Shown: positions 35,845 to 50,355, numbered from the stretch's first letter. The stretch is 64,000 nt of DNA from Nautilus pompilius (GCA_018389105.1 JACATO010002186.1:3796501-3860500), one strand, 5' to 3'. Made by a program: numbers and translations. Notes: generated from the letters alone by a model not told the origin.

Positions 35845-36110
35845 CAGCAGCAGCAGGGTAGCTAATGGTCCAGTGTTACACTACTGGACTGTCATGGTTG
35901 AGGGTCAGAGTTCAATTCCCAGGGGGGACTGACTCAATTTGGTGTGGTTTCTTCACCAGCCAGCTAAGTGAGTTTTCTCTGGGCACTTCAGTTTCCTTCC
36001 ACATCTAAAAATAGAGTTGTAGTATTAGAGTTTTCTAGGCACTTGCACTTTGATCACTGCTCAACACATTCACCCTTCTAACTCATTATTGAGACACATT
36101 AAACTTCGGG
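35845..36110 (+). repeat. tRNA-derived SINE
   Basis: A polymerase III type-2 promoter is visible: A box TAGCTAATGG at 35859-35868 and B box GAGTTCAATTCCC at 35908-35920, about 40 bases apart as in tRNA genes. The tRNA-like head is followed by a body ending in ctctgggcacttcagtttcc-type sequence, similar to a tail module found in several invertebrate and fish SINEs. The head is not a functional tRNA (no complete acceptor stem or CCA-compatible fold that I can see). The 3' limit is approximate. It lies in the rictor intron between R9 and R8. Confidence 0.7.
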
Positions 36111-38192
36111 ACAACAGTTTAACAACTTGAGGCAGCTATCTTTAAAGTTTTGGATCCCTTCTCTATACAAATCATTAATGCTTCTATTTTCCCACCTTTC
36201 TCCGTCACCTTCCCTCCAACTTCCATCCACCTTATCAATTTTCTTCTTTCTGATGAAATCAAAGAGGTTAGATTGGTCCACTAAGACTCTCCAACTTTCT
36301 GGCTGTTCGACATTCCAAATGAACTCTCATCTATTCCACTCGAAATATCCCAACTACTGATTTTTTTCTAATCTTTTTAGCCTCTACAAGAACTTCTAGT
36401 TTGATCAGAGAACTTCAATAAGACATCTTGTTACTTATCAAATCCTTCTAGAAGTTAGTAAAACACTGAGGTTGGGCTGGTATGGTATGTGGCTATCATC
36501 AAACACTTGTTATATCAATAACGCCTAACCCTAGCTCACAAAATCATATCAACAAATATTTTTAAAAAATCTGATGAAAAAGAAAGTGAACTGCCTGCCA
36601 ACATTAACTGACAGCTGTCCTTTTTACCAAAAGTGACAAAGGATAGTCAGTGCTTGTTTTAATGAACACATCCCCAAAAGATAATACAAACCTGGAATGA
36701 TCATACTTACAGCTTGCCATTACATCAGTGTCAGATTTCTGTCACAATTATCAAACAACAATACACAGTATAATTATTCCTTCTTGATAGTGACATTTAA
36801 CACCATGTAGTTTTAAACAGTTTGTGGTAGGTATTTATAAAAGAAAACTAGTGGTTTATGGTAGCATCTCTCTGCTCGTGATGAATTAAAGAATATAAAT
36901 TCAAAAGGAAAACTTACTCCTCCTGATATTGACAACTTGTGTCAGTCACAAGTGATGAAGTTTCAAAATATTTCTACTTTTTTTTCTTTTTTTTTAACTA
37001 TTTGAAAATCACTTCCACACATTGGTGTACACGTATCAACCAAATTGCATGTGTAGGATATGAATACATAAGAATTCAAAGATATCTACAGTTTCTGATA
37101 TACCATTTGTTTAAGAAAATTTGAAAAATATAAATCAATCATCTGATACACCCATTAGGAATAATGCAGTAATATATATATATATATATATAATCCACCA
37201 GTGACTACAATTCACCAGTAAAACAACCCATTAAACATAAAGGAAGATATTTTAATAAAAGTTTTATGCAATAAATTATTCACTAATAATTCATGTTTGT
37301 AAGTGTGAATAAAATGTATGCACTAATAAATTTATTAGTTCATAATCATGCAACAAGTTTTAATCAATTAAAAAAATGCATCTTATGTTGTGGAGTAACA
37401 GCTAAATACAAATTTTATATTTAAAGAGATTAAATTTAATTGCTTTGCTGTATAGACAAATAAAATTGCAGTGTAAAGAACACATTTTAAATGTATCAAG
37501 TGGAGAATAACTGAATTCATAAGCTTTACACAGGCAGGATATCTGAGATAAAGAGAACAGTGTGAGCAGATGAGCAGACAGTCAGAAAACAAAATGGAGA
37601 GATTTCCTAAGGTGATGTGGAAGTTCATTCAGGCTTTAATATGGTGCCATGATGTGGTACTTAACCATCAAGCATGCACACACATTAATTCTTTTTGCAC
37701 TGATTTTGTCTAATAAACATTTGTTGGAGTGCAGAATCATCATCAAAATAACACAAAACTTATAAAATATTTTATTCCATTTTCATAAACAAATTTCCTA
37801 TGCTTTCTTCACTAAACTGGGGCTGCTGCAGATGACAGTAATAACAAGTCAAATGGTGTTTTCTTGCCAGTGTTTTCCATGAAAACTAGTAAAACAACAG
37901 ATTATCTTTCCACCATCAACTGTCTCAAAACTCCAGTTACTCTGTGTATTAATTTAGGTGCATGGACTCCTAACGTGATATTTCTAGTCTTTGTTATAGT
38001 TTTATTTTACTCAGAACTTACACTTTAAAATCTTCACATCAATATTAACTTCTTTTTTAGAATTTTAGTGGATTGTTTTACCTTGGAATATTTCAGTTTG
38101 TGGGGATAGCAAAATTGTTTAAAGTAGATTCTTCATGTGTCCAAGTGAAATTAATTTTAGTCCAATACAGGGTATCCACAAAAGTAACTTAC
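36111..38192. other. rictor intron with (TA)n
   Basis: 2.1 kb of AT-rich intron. An uninterrupted TA run spans 37171-37193. No gene or mobile element recognised. Confidence 0.6.
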
Positions 38193-38293
38193 TGACGCTG
38201 CTTGCCAGGTATATCAAAAGATGAGGCTAATGCCATCAGATCTGGAAGGCAATGGCTGTGGTGGTTACACTCATGTGGTAACAGTGTACTGGC
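38193..38293 (-). CDS. RICTOR: rictor exon R8
   Basis: 101 nt, starts in phase 0, ends in phase 2, acceptor tttttcag, donor gtaagt. It encodes ASTLLPHECNHHSHCLPDLM then ALASSFDIPGKQR plus two bases of His. Human RICTOR has ANTILPHSHSHHLHCLPTLM then NMAASFDIPKEKRL. The His-rich LPH..HH.HCLP segment is diagnostic. Confidence 0.97.
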
Positions 38294-38739
38294 CTGAAAA
38301 ATAAGCAAATACAATCAGTCCATCTATTTCCAAACCATCTTATTTTTCCACAATACAAGAACATTTGACACTCAGGGTGCACCATTCAGCAAACTCACTC
38401 CCTTCCATTCACAGCAGCAGTGCATCACATCAAGATTATAATTTTCCTTGTCCAGTGATAAAATATCAATACAAAAAAAAGATGATTCAAATTCTCTTTA
38501 TACAGGATATAATGTGAATAAGTAACTTTTAGGATAAATTCGGTTAAAACAAATATAGTTACATCCATCAACAGACAAGTGCGCACCAGATGACAGAGGC
38601 AAGAGAAAGCAGACTTCTGCAACCAGACTTCACAGTAAGAATGGTTCATAATTTGTTCGGAATTATTAGACTGAAGATATTTTCTTAAAATGTAGGAATG
38701 CTTATTACGAAAAAACTGGAATGACTAAGTACTTCTGGT

Positions 38740-39600
38740 GCAAGATATACAGTGTCCTGCCATAATAATATGGCAACCTATTGTTATTACAATAGGTTTG
38801 TTGCAGAAAACAGCAAATAAAGACGACAAGTAGTAAGGTGAAGTTCCTTTTGTTAGACTTTGCTGAGCCACCTTTCGAGCACCGAGAGCCTCTATTACCC
38901 TGTTTGGCAATGAATCAACAAGATTTGCTTAGCTAACAATCCAAATGCTCCAACAAATGTCTGATTGGATTTGTATCAAGCTTTGAGGTACCCAGAGATA
39001 AAGTTTAATGCCTTGATTTCTGTTCCAGACTGTAGTCATATGAGGTATGGAATGTTGTGCTATCCTCTTGAAGAATAAGGGGATCAGATCTCAGTATGCC
39101 TTGTTGGTACAATGATAGAAAGCATCTATAAAACAGTACTGTACCTGACAGAATTCAAACATCCTCAATAAACACCAATTGTACCTTTCCACCATGTCAC
39201 TCCTGCCCCCATAATTGACTATGGGCTAAAAAGACTGGGGAATGGGGATGAACATTTCTGTTAGATCTTTTGCCAAACCCAGGTGTGGACATCGGACGAA
39301 TTGTCCAAACCTAGATTCACTGGAGAAAAGTACATGCTGCCAATATTTGAGGATCATCATCAATCTGATGATGACTAGCCCTCTTAGCCCTTTGGAGATG
39401 AATACTTTTGGAAGTTTCTAGGTAGAAAGACAAAGAAACTGACTGCTACCATTGATTTCCCAGGATGGGCATTGCTGATTGATCCACACTATTTATGGGG
39501 AACCATTCAGCAAGGCTCTTTTATGGGGCTGATGGATTAGCTGTGTGCTCTTTTTCACTGACTATTTTTGGACCAACAGATTGGCCATATCATCTCTAGA
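38740..39600 (-). mobile_element. decayed Tc1 transposon relic
   Basis: On the minus strand the fragments follow Tc1 transposase order. VYFSPVNLGLDNSS at about 39330 stands where the first catalytic motif is expected. SIMGAGVTWWKGTIGV lies near 39210. FQEDSTTFHTSYDYSLEQKS holds the second Asp near 39075. DTNPIRHLLEHLD at about 38960 stands where Tc1 has NPIEHLWEHLD, so the catalytic Glu is replaced by Arg. LPNRVIEALGARK near 38890 is the C-terminus. Stops and frameshifts are common. Termini were not identified; the edges are approximate. Confidence 0.8.
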
Positions 39601-41408
39601 TGGTTAATGGTTTCTAGCATGACTGAGTAAATATAAATATCATGGGGTCTGTCTGTTGCTGGCATCCTGACACTGGTTATTTACCCACCCAGGCATCTTT
39701 TATGTACACAATGCACCTGAAATATATAAATTTTAGTCAGATACATTCATTTATGGGATAACCGGGTATGTGCAATAATTCTTTTTTTCATTGTAGTCTG
39801 TAGCAACAAAATCATCTTTATGATTTAAATTAGCATTAGATTCTACTTTTTTGTAATAGTGACCACTTTGACTATCAATAACACCAGAATGATAACAGTC
39901 TCTGGACCACTATGTCAGTAATACCAAATAACCATAAAGTTGTTTAGCTAATTACTAGTTTCATGGTTGAATAGGGAGGGGTCAGGTGAATCATCACATA
40001 GATAACAAGATGATCTAATAAAAGAAAATTAATAAATGCTGACACCTGGGTGGGGCATATTTCTACACCAATGTTCAATGTGTTCTCTATCGTATTCAAT
40101 TACAGCATCCAATCAATGAATAATATCATAAATAGCCGATCACAAGAAGTGTGGTCCCTTCATATGCAAAAACTTGTACCACATGTAAAAGAGCATAAAA
40201 TGGACTACAACAATATAATTTTTAAATATAAAACATGATCTGCTTGCTGGTTCATTTTCTCTGCTACCACTTTAAAATAGTTTGAAAGTTGTTCTGATGA
40301 ATTCAAGTCAGTGCACATTCCAAACCTTCATTCACTCTAAATGGGCACACTGATCAGTTATCATAATAGAAAAGTTTTTAATTCTCTCCATTAGCCTAGA
40401 AAAAACTTTCATTTCAGGCACAAAACATTTGATAGGTGTCTGTCCTGTTCAATTCCCTGATGCACATAGCCACTTGAATAATGTATTAGCTCATTAAACA
40501 CGTTTTCTCTAAACAGAAATTTTAAAAAATTTACATGTAATGCTATGTTAACATCAAAATCTAAGCATAATTTGTCTATGATATCAGCTGAACTCTGGAA
40601 TAAGTACTTTAAAATTACTCATCTAGCCCACCACTAATAGTTGAGCTGGATGGAATTTATTTGTATGAGGTGAAGAAAATGCTTCTGATGATCTGGACCT
40701 TCACTAAACATTCTCCTTAGCAGCTACTTCATGGATTAATGTGTAGTTGTGGTGGTAAACCATCCTGCATGAATCACAATGAGTCAATGATAAATGATCT
40801 GGTGAATCAACACAAGATGGCCAATTTGGGGGAACAGCAGAGGTTGAACATGAGAATGACTAAATTCTGCAATTAAATATATTCAGCGATCCATGAAGTG
40901 TTAAATGTACTCCATAAGATGCTGTTCAAATACCCAAGGTCAAGTTGAACTTAGTATCAACATTCATTTTCTTCTATTTGGTCAGCCTGTCTCTCTAGTT
41001 GATATTTTACCTTTCCCAATTTTCACCTTTACATGCTGTACCGCTAAAAAATCCAAATGTTTATCCATTTTAAGTTTGAGCTTTTTAATGGATAATTTTC
41101 ATCAACAGAAAAGTTTGAAGATCAGACGCTGGAGCTACACATCTCTTCTTCCATCAAATGATCCTTTGTAAATTCATCAGATGAGAGACAGCAGTTCAAG
41201 AAACAGTTTTCAGTGGCATTTAGAACCTTGCCATACAAAAAAGCTTTCGATGCAATATGGCTTATCAAACAAAAAGTACGCTAGCTACACACGATGCAGT
41301 TAGGAAAACAGAAAAGGAGGAGTGCACGTCCTGCACACAACAATACAATCAGGAATGGAAAACCCTCGTGTCACCACTGAAGCGGTCAGATCCAACTGGA
41401 GTACATAC
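39601..41408. other. rictor intron, nothing recognised
   Basis: 1.8 kb of intron following the Tc1 relic. No gene or repeat family recognised. Confidence 0.55.
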
Positions 41409-41489
41409 CATATGTAGCAATTCGCCAAGGAGTATCACGGCTCGCACAAACAAATTATCTTCAGTGCTTGTTATCACCTCCACCAAAGC
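41409..41489 (-). CDS. RICTOR: rictor exon R7
   Basis: 81 nt, phase 0 both ends, acceptor ttggtgtag, donor gtatgt. It encodes ALVEVITSTEDNLFVRAVIL then LGELLHM. Human RICTOR has GLVEVITNSDDHISVRATIL then LGELLHM, an almost complete match. Confidence 0.97.
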
Positions 41490-44400
41490 CTACACCAAAA
41501 AAATGCAAAAGAAAATGTTTATTTAGTGTCAAACAATATTTTCAAAGCTGAAAAAAAAACAACAAAAACATTAAGAATTACAGAAAGGAAAAAAAAGAAA
41601 AAGAAAGAAAGAAACCTGCTACATTTCTTTGCAAATGAAATGCAACAAAGGACTACACAGTGTGAGCCAATTACGGCTATTTACTTGCGCATGGGAAGTT
41701 TTCAAAAAAGATAATAATATGCATGAGGTGGTCCATATTTTTTTTTTGTTCATAATGCAAGCAAAGTTAATTGCAACTAATTACAAGGGTTTTTTTTAAA
41801 AAAAGAAATGGCAGCATAAACAAAGATGTAATCCATGACTTCTGATCCAAACTTGTGGTTGGGGTGTGTGTGTGTGTAAAATTCTCTTCTCTCATTAAAA
41901 ACAATGGATAGAAGGTAAGTAAATTCTGTCGGCCCCCACATCCTTTAGTGACAGTTAGAACTTTGCCATGTGATGTGTTGTGGTTGTATCCGTATAAAAG
42001 TAAGAGAAATCGATTGTTGTACTAGCGAAAGGAGAAAAGGGAACTTACCTGGCTTATAAGACTTAAACAACAAGACACACACACATACACATCTAGCAAG
42101 TTATCTCCAAACATGCACGCAATATTACCATGACTTCTACTCAGAAAGCGAGCAAGCATTACTTCCACGCCACAGTCTATGACACAAGCTTTCGAGATGT
42201 CCAAGGCTTCCATCACTTAACCAGAGAATGGAGAGTTAAGAACACCCAGCGAGTCATTTGTAAAAGAAATCCGCAAAATAAATATATAGGAAAAAAAAAA
42301 AAAAAACAGCAGCTGTAGAAAAGGCTGGGCAATTTCTGAAAACTGAGGGCAAGTCCTATCGCCCCATTAGTAATAGAAGTAGCTGGTAGCCTTCTGTTTC
42401 AGCAATCATCTCATCAAGAGTTCTAGGTACGTAGATATTGGTGTTGAAATGAATTACTGCTGAAAATTGTGGTAGTGCCAGCTGCAACTGACCTATTGAC
42501 TGTTATTCTGTGTTGTCTATTTTTCACCATCTACTAAATCTACAGAGGCATCTAATTCAACTTATTCCTGTAAGTGCAGTCAATGTTGTTGCATTAATCA
42601 ATTTTAAAAACCTATCAATGTCTATTTCTTTCCCTGTCTCTTTTGTATAATTAAACTACACTACACTTATGTATGAAGAAAATATTGTTTTAGGTTCTGA
42701 TGTGTCTGCATCAGGTATTTAATTAAAGAAAAAGTTACATTTAGGTATTGACAGACAAGCTAGCAACACATATTTCCCATTCCAGGTACATGACTGCACA
42801 TTATTTTCATTGTTAAGTCATATGCTATAAAACACTAATATTTTGATAATTATGGAAAGTGAATGTAGTCACAATGGCCTATGCATGTAATGTTTCATTA
42901 TTAAAATTCTCTCCCTTTGGTCATTTTAAATGTATTCACTTCTATAATAGGTACACATTTTCACTTCAATTCCTAATTGCTATTATTGACATAACTCAGT
43001 GGTTTTGGAGAAAACACTAACCAGGGTGAGTGTAGAATGTGCGCGCAATGTCCCAGAGCCAAAGACTGCAAACTTCAGCAGAGTCTACTGAAATTCCTCT
43101 GTGGAGTAGAAGGAAAAACCTTATGCAGCAACGGGATGGTACAGATAAGTGACACTGGCTGGTCACTGAACATGGCCAGAATCCATTCATGGGAACCAAC
43201 TACCATGGCAGATTACTACTAAGCAAGTGAAAATCTACAGGTCTATAAAAAAACCAAACAAATCTTGTCATCATATGAAGCAAGACGCTGTGATTTCAAT
43301 CTAAAAATGTTTATTACAAAAGCAGGAAACTTTTAAAATTATCTTTCGTTAATTTGCTTTATAAAAAAAATTTAATTTACTTAAAACACATGCACTAACC
43401 TATCACATTAGAATTAAGTGCCTTCAAAACCATTCACTGACAACTAAATACAGTACATCAGCAACAAATCAATGACCACTAAATGCAGCATAGAGTGCCA
43501 AAAGCTGGTTAGGTACGGAACCAGTGAGGTTATCAGTCACCACCTGAACCAGCTTTTGCTGCAGACAAACTTATGTTGTCTTCAATGCATTCACATTATT
43601 GCCTTCAAAAACCATTTCAGTGAGTATTCCAACTTGAAAAGTAGTTTCTCCCTTACACCATCAGAATCCAATTATATTTACACTGAATAATTTCTATCTA
43701 AAAAAAAAAAAGTTTACTCTAATTATCTAACAGCTACTGCATTTTGGAAAAAAATTTCACCTTTGTTCGGGTTCACAAGCCATTAGTTAGGAAATATGGT
43801 ATCCTTAAAAAACACGAAATATATGCAGCTATACTTTTGATAATAATATTGACAAGATATTTATAATTTAGTTTAGTAGCTGCAAGACAGGTGAGAACTA
43901 GCATGACTTTTACAAAAGCCCCAGGGGACAAAAATAGCCAACAATATGAATCATACTAACCTAGTTATTTGACTCATAACAATTCCATTACCATAAACAT
44001 ATTTTCTGATTTCTAACCAAGTCAGAATCTTTGCTAATTGTTACCCATAGAATTGGTAACTGTAGATAGGTACAAAATGTTCTTATCTATATGCTTAAAA
44101 AGCACATTTTGAAAATCTGTTGTAGATCTCCCCTTAAATGTCTACAATTCTAACTTGGTAGATCTAATATTTTAAATCATTCAGCAAATTCCAAATGCTT
44201 AAGATATTTAGTACATATCTTATCAAAACAATGTGTGGATATTGTGATATAGATGATTAATTACTGAAAATAAAACATGTACACAATTCAAAATTAATCA
44301 AAGTTTTACATATGGAGTTCAGTTGTGCAATATCTGGACAGGCGATGCATTTATTAGTAATGTCATAACAGAGAGTCACCACTAGCTATTTACCCTAAAG

Positions 44401-47400
44401 TCATGTGACCTTTAATAGCATGTGTGGATACCTGACTTTCACTATAGCATTACGCCAGCATCTCAAACTGTTTACTAGATATGACATTCTTCTGTCAAGG
44501 CTTAATGCAATTCCAAAATGGTCTCAAAAGCACATGACCACTGTTTAATCCAATGCACTTAGAGAACTAATCCTAGATAGTTTATATGGGTTTAAGGTCA
44601 GTGAATTGAGCATATCATGGAAGGCAAACATTTTCCTCTTAAAGATGGTTACAACTATTCTTTTGTGATGGATCTTTGTATTATTGTCTATTAGGGGGAA
44701 CTAATTACTGACTTCATACAAATGGTATAGAAACAGGTATAACCTATAACAGTCCCATCAAAGAGAATCAATTCACTTTTGTGTTCATGTCACAGCACCC
44801 CACATTAGAACAATGACTCCAAAATGGTTTCTCTCTAACCCATTAGTCAACCAGCAAAGTGAAGGTTAAATGTATTTTCATTAGGAATTTGGATCCAGTC
44901 TACCAATGTCCAGCACTACAATCTTGTCCTACAACATGCTGATGTTAGATGTTTAAAAGACTAATAAACAAAGTATGGTCTATTTCATCATCTGATCAGA
45001 GATACAAATCCTACAGATCTGCTGCAATTTGTTCTAGATAGAATGTGCCAAGTTAGTGTGGTTACATTGAGCCAGATGGATGATCTAACAGTTACCATGA
45101 TGGTCTGTCCTGCTATGGTGCTCTCTGTCAAGTCTTTCAGTCTCTCTGTACCTTTACCAAGATGTTTCTCTCATACAAATTTCAGCAACCACATCTGCGC
45201 ATTGACTTTCAGTATGTAGTGCAATTATGGCAAAGATATTACTGCTCAATGGTAAATTGTAAAAGTTTCATATTTTCAGTGTTTGGTAATTACATTAGAT
45301 GGTCATTTGTGATAGGTTTCATATCCATTTTGACTGTTGTTACAAAAATTGGAAATCATCTAAGAGTGGTGAGACTTTACCAGGTACACCTCATTCAGAG
45401 ATAAAAAGTCACATGGCTCAAGCCTTGGGTTGACAGCAAAATAAAGGATCATACTACAATTTTCAAAATAGCCAAATAGTTGTATATTCCTATGTTGTTT
45501 AGTTCAGTGTAAATCAATAACCTTTTATAAGTTACGACTCCATGCTTGCCAAGAATTTTTAGGAACTAAAACTACTTTGCTTGAAACTCTAGTTAATCAC
45601 TCCTAACATTCAACTTGTTAACAGGTGAAATTCACTGCTTTTCACATTTGAGATCTTGGCTAAGAGTTACCCATAAATTTGACTATTTTATTACATGTAA
45701 GTTTAACCTTTCTTCTTTGGTATTTAGCAAAAGCATACATGAAACTTATAACAATAAGATAAAGGCAATTTTGTGAGACTTAGTTACATCATTAACAGAT
45801 TGTTTACCTTCACCTGTTGAGGCCAGGTAATAAGTTAATGCAATTAAATGAGTTCATAGAGACAACTGAGCATCTTTACTTTTGAACAAGAGTCAAAAAA
45901 TCAGATTAAGCCATAACAGAATGTTGCTGCTACCCTGAACAATATTAAATGTAATATCACTGTAAAAAGACAACCAGTACATTGGCAACAATGAATAAGA
46001 TGACATAAACATTGACTCACATTCCAGCTATTTCCTAGAATCAATTAAAGATCAATAAGATTGCAAACAAAGCACACAAAACGTTAAGAATAAATTAACC
46101 AGACTTTCAAAGACAATATTAGTTTTACTTACACTGTATACATGAATACGTGGTTCATCAAAATCTCAAATATACTGTGTAGTTGTGAATTCTTCATTTG
46201 AAAATGAATATTGCTTTATTAGAGCCAAGATTTTGTACTTACCAACAAGGATATGTGAAAGAATTGAAGCATTTCATGCATGTGGGAAAAAGAGTGGCTA
46301 ACTCCTCCAAAATAAAAAATCAATTCTTAAATATTTTATTAATAAGCAAAATTATGTCTATTTTTCAAAATGAATATAATTTCTGTGGCCTTCTTCTCAA
46401 TCAATCCTAGTCTATGTTCAATTGCAAAACAAACTTTGTTTTTTTTGTTTTTTTCAACTTCCTTGTACAAAGAATAGGTGGTTTACTTTTGAGCATGCTT
46501 GCACAAAATCCAGTTTTATTTCCCTAACAGGAGAAAAGATTCTTTGACAATGCAAGATTACAGGTATTCCTTTCATAATCTTGCATTGCAGGCCATAATG
46601 GTTGTGTCCATTTGCCAAAACTCTCTATTTGAGAGAGAGAGAAAAATGCCTTGGTATCAATTCTTTCAGCTTCCTCCAAGAAAGTTAACTTGCTTGTCTT
46701 TGCATGCTATTATCTTCAGCAGGAATAAAAAATCTCTTCAAAAAAATATTAAGTTTTTTTTATGGTGGACAATTTTCTATGCAAGGTATCTGAAATATCA
46801 GCATTAGCTAACAGCTCACCTTTAAAGGAATATTTCTTCTTAATGTATGAGATAGTAGTCATGTTAAAGTAGTTTAGAGCTCCAGAGAATTTCTTCATTT
46901 GAATCTTAGTCTGGTCTTCTTTAATAAAGGTGCTAGCATCTTCTCAAATTATCAACTCTTTGACTTCTACCTGATTGCTTTGCTATGTAAGTCAGTGTCA
47001 GAGCTTGACTGGCCTGTTAGATAAGTGATGACTTCTTACCACACCTTTCAAGAAAAGAGCATACAACTTTGTGTTTTAGTCTTTAAGAAGTCTGTAGACA
47101 CATTCATATTTTGTCACATTACCCAAGAAGCAAGATGAAACAAGTTTTTTTTGTTTATTTTTTTAATGTGGCTGCTGAATCAGGGGCCTAAATGAAACTT
47201 GCCTCTCTGTTTTTAAGATGCTGATGACAACGACTCATTTGCACACTTTGTAGTAGTAAGTGATGATGACTTAGTTGTATCTACTCAGAGCTTAAACTAA
47301 CAGTCAGGCATCAGTGTTCAAAATCTGATAATGTCCAACCAAAGTTTGTAGCACTCTGACATTTTGTCCTACCAACTCACACTGCAAACAACAAAAATAG

Positions 47401-50355
47401 GAAATGTAGCTGAAGCAATGTACATATTGCTCAATAAACACCCTCTATGCATAACTTCTCCTAGATATCCCACTTCTTCACAACATGATGAACTGAGAAC
47501 ACCGTAATGAATTTGACACTCGTGCAGCAAGCTTCATTTCTGCAGTTCAAGTTTTCAGAAGATGGTAAATTGTCTAAGGAATAAAATTGTGATGAGCTTT
47601 CATTTATTAAAACCTGGGATATAAGAAGTCTCACAAAAAGAACCTAATTCCTACTCCCATAGTTAAAAAAATCGTCGTCCTTTTTCAGCTAGAAAGAGAT
47701 AACAACATACGAAACACAATCTTTTTCTAACTTTCAACTTTCCTAGGTCACCTTCCTAAATGCCACAAAAAATATATATTCAGTTGTGTTTTGTAAAAAT
47801 AATACTCAACAGAATCTCATTGTCATTCATTTAATTTTTACATCTATATCTTACAGCATCTGACATTTCTTGTAACCAAATTATTTATGCAACAGCTTTA
47901 TATAATGATGCGTTAATTAACTATTATACCTTTCAGTTTGTAAATAGTTGTGACACAGCTTTATTCTATGAATTCCTCTTCTCGTAACCTGAAGTGATGG
48001 AATAAAGTATGAAAGTGAGGCTAAACCACAGTCCACAGCTTTATTAGTGCAGGTGGATGATTTTCTCTATTCAGTAGTCCAGTGTGTCTTTTATCATATT
48101 GAAAAACAAAATGATTATTCTGAGCAACAAACAGAAGGATGTGTTCACAGAATTTTTCGAAAAAGGTCTGCAAATGGTGGTTTGTAGGTCAACAAATTAA
48201 AAGGGAAACTTTTGAACGGGGGAATAAATTAGTCTTAACAAATCACAGAACGATAAATGGTAGTCTAAAATGAATAGAACAAAACAATAATAAAATAAAT
48301 AAAACAGAATAGTGGCATTCCATGTGACAAAGGTTCAGGACTGAGAAGCTGCTACTTGTTCCTAAACAATAAGCAATCTAAAAGATAACAGTAACATATT
48401 TAAACAGTTGCAAGGAAACCTTCTACAGTTAAATTAAATAATTTACCTAGATTTAGAGTATTTCTCACAAAGGACACCTGAATAAAAATATGGCAAAATG
48501 CCTGAACCAATCTCCATTTTTTGCTATTGGACACATCTGACCCAAATCTTATGTCTGCACATTTGGTCCAACCAACTCATTAAAATTCTTAAACCCTGTT
48601 TACTTGTACTCTATTTTCTGCAGATACCACCCTAGATGGGAGGTTTAGTGATCTTACATCCTGCCAAGTCGGTCATCAATCTTAAATGGGAGTTTACTTA
48701 CTACCTTTTGATCACAAATAAAGCAACCTAAATAGGAAAATACAAAAATTATTGTAAAAAAGTACAGACTTAATCAGGTCATTTTTAAAATCAAAATAAC
48801 TTGTTTGAATTAACTGCAGATGCTAAAAGAAAGTGTCTTTCTCCCATTAAAAGAAAAATTTTGTTAAGAATCTGAAATGTAAAATATAAATCTCTCTCTC
48901 TCCCAAGAAAATTTTTTTATATTTCTCTTACTTGAAGGCCATTTATAAGTTATACCAGCTTGCTTCCTTCTTTTGCAATAACTGACTAAATCAGATTTTA
49001 AAAAAATCAATTTGAATCATTGGTTAAGGGCTAGAATTAAAAAATTTAAAAAAAATAGTCTCACCTGGTGGGACTGGGGTGCACCTATTGATGTGATTAA
49101 TATCTGAAGTATAAACTACATCCGATGGAATTTTTAAAAAAACTCAAACCAAAATTATACTGATGTTAGCATTATTATCAAACTAAACCATAATCACAGT
49201 ATTTTAATCCCAAATTTCAAACAATGTTCACAAACCTTTTTTCAAGTAAGCTGCAACTCCTGTTTTTGTTGGTTTCTTTTCTTACACATATCATATAGCA
49301 CTATCAGTTCCAAAACTGTTACATCAATACAACAAAATCTTTCTGTTTTTTAAAAAAATTCTTTATCTACAAAACTGAAAAGTTCCCTCCTGGCATTCAG
49401 GGATGAAAAGCAGAAAAATATGGAACCTTATTTTCATAGTCATTAAAACATTGTAAAATAAGGAAATACATTTTGTCATTGCTTCCATTAGTTGCTATAG
49501 AATACAGACCTGATTTTTCTTCTGTCAACAACTTGGCCAACCGCACAATTTTCCAGGCAATTTTATCATCAGGTTAACTTTTTTCTGAAACTGGCCACAA
49601 TGCCTGTCAGTTGATAATGTGTGGCCATACTCAAGTATATACTTTGCAAACAAAATCTCAGTACAAATCACAACTACCTACACCTGCTGTGGCTCATATC
49701 TTCATGGTTCCCTCGTGCACAGCCACGATTTCTTTCTTAATGCTGTTTCTTCCACATCATGCAATGCCTGTCAATCTGCTATGGCAGAATAAAAAATCCA
49801 ATCAACAAATTTCACAAATTACTAGTTTTATTATTTTTTTCAAATTAATTGATTGTGCAAGAATGCAGCAATGTTTCCAGGTCTCATGCATTTTTGAATA
49901 CAGTGAATAACAAAAATATTGTATCTGTCAAGTCTGAATTTTAGAGACCTAATAGATTTCAAAATAATCTGGGGTTCTGAGCATGTGCAAAGGGATTCCC
50001 CAACTCCAATCTATCTAGCCACTAATGCTAAGGGTCACAATTACCTAATAACTATAACTCTGGTATGATTAGCAAGTGGAATAAATTACCAGCAAGTTTA
50101 CTTAGTATTAATCAATTTAGGAATCGCATTGGTGACCGTTACTCTTCTTTTGGAGGTTCCTGCATGAGCCATCCACCCATTTGCAGATAAACCAGCCCTT
50201 GTACTAGAAGTTCTTACCGAAACCAAACCAAACAATTTGGGTTAAATTCTCTTGCTTCTGACAACAGCAAACATTTGAACCCCTGCTTGATAATGGGATC
50301 ACTTCATTTTAACATAGCAGGGAGAGAAATCGCCATGAGAAAAAAATCTACCAAC
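41490..50355. other. largest rictor intron (8.9 kb), nothing recognised
   Basis: The largest intron found with both flanking exons directly joined (R6 and R7 fit in phase). It is AT-rich with scattered homopolymers and short GT runs (for example 41861-41877). Open frames at 42022-42216 (minus), 46499-46807 (plus) and 49611-49910 (plus) show no family features. I see no transposase here, in contrast to the other introns. Confidence 0.6.

Noticed and set aside
37171-37193. (TA)n as a CRISPR or structured array
   Set aside because: Simple dinucleotide microsatellite; no direct repeat/spacer pattern anywhere in the window.
42022-42216. Minus-strand frame (LEALDISKACVIDCGVEVMLA...) ending in a gtaag donor, as a rictor exon
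   Set aside because: Exons R6 and R7 join directly in phase and match adjacent human residues, leaving no room; the frame also runs into a GT/AC microsatellite.
46499-46807. 102-codon open frame as a gene
   Set aside because: Low-complexity, AT-driven composition without homology features.
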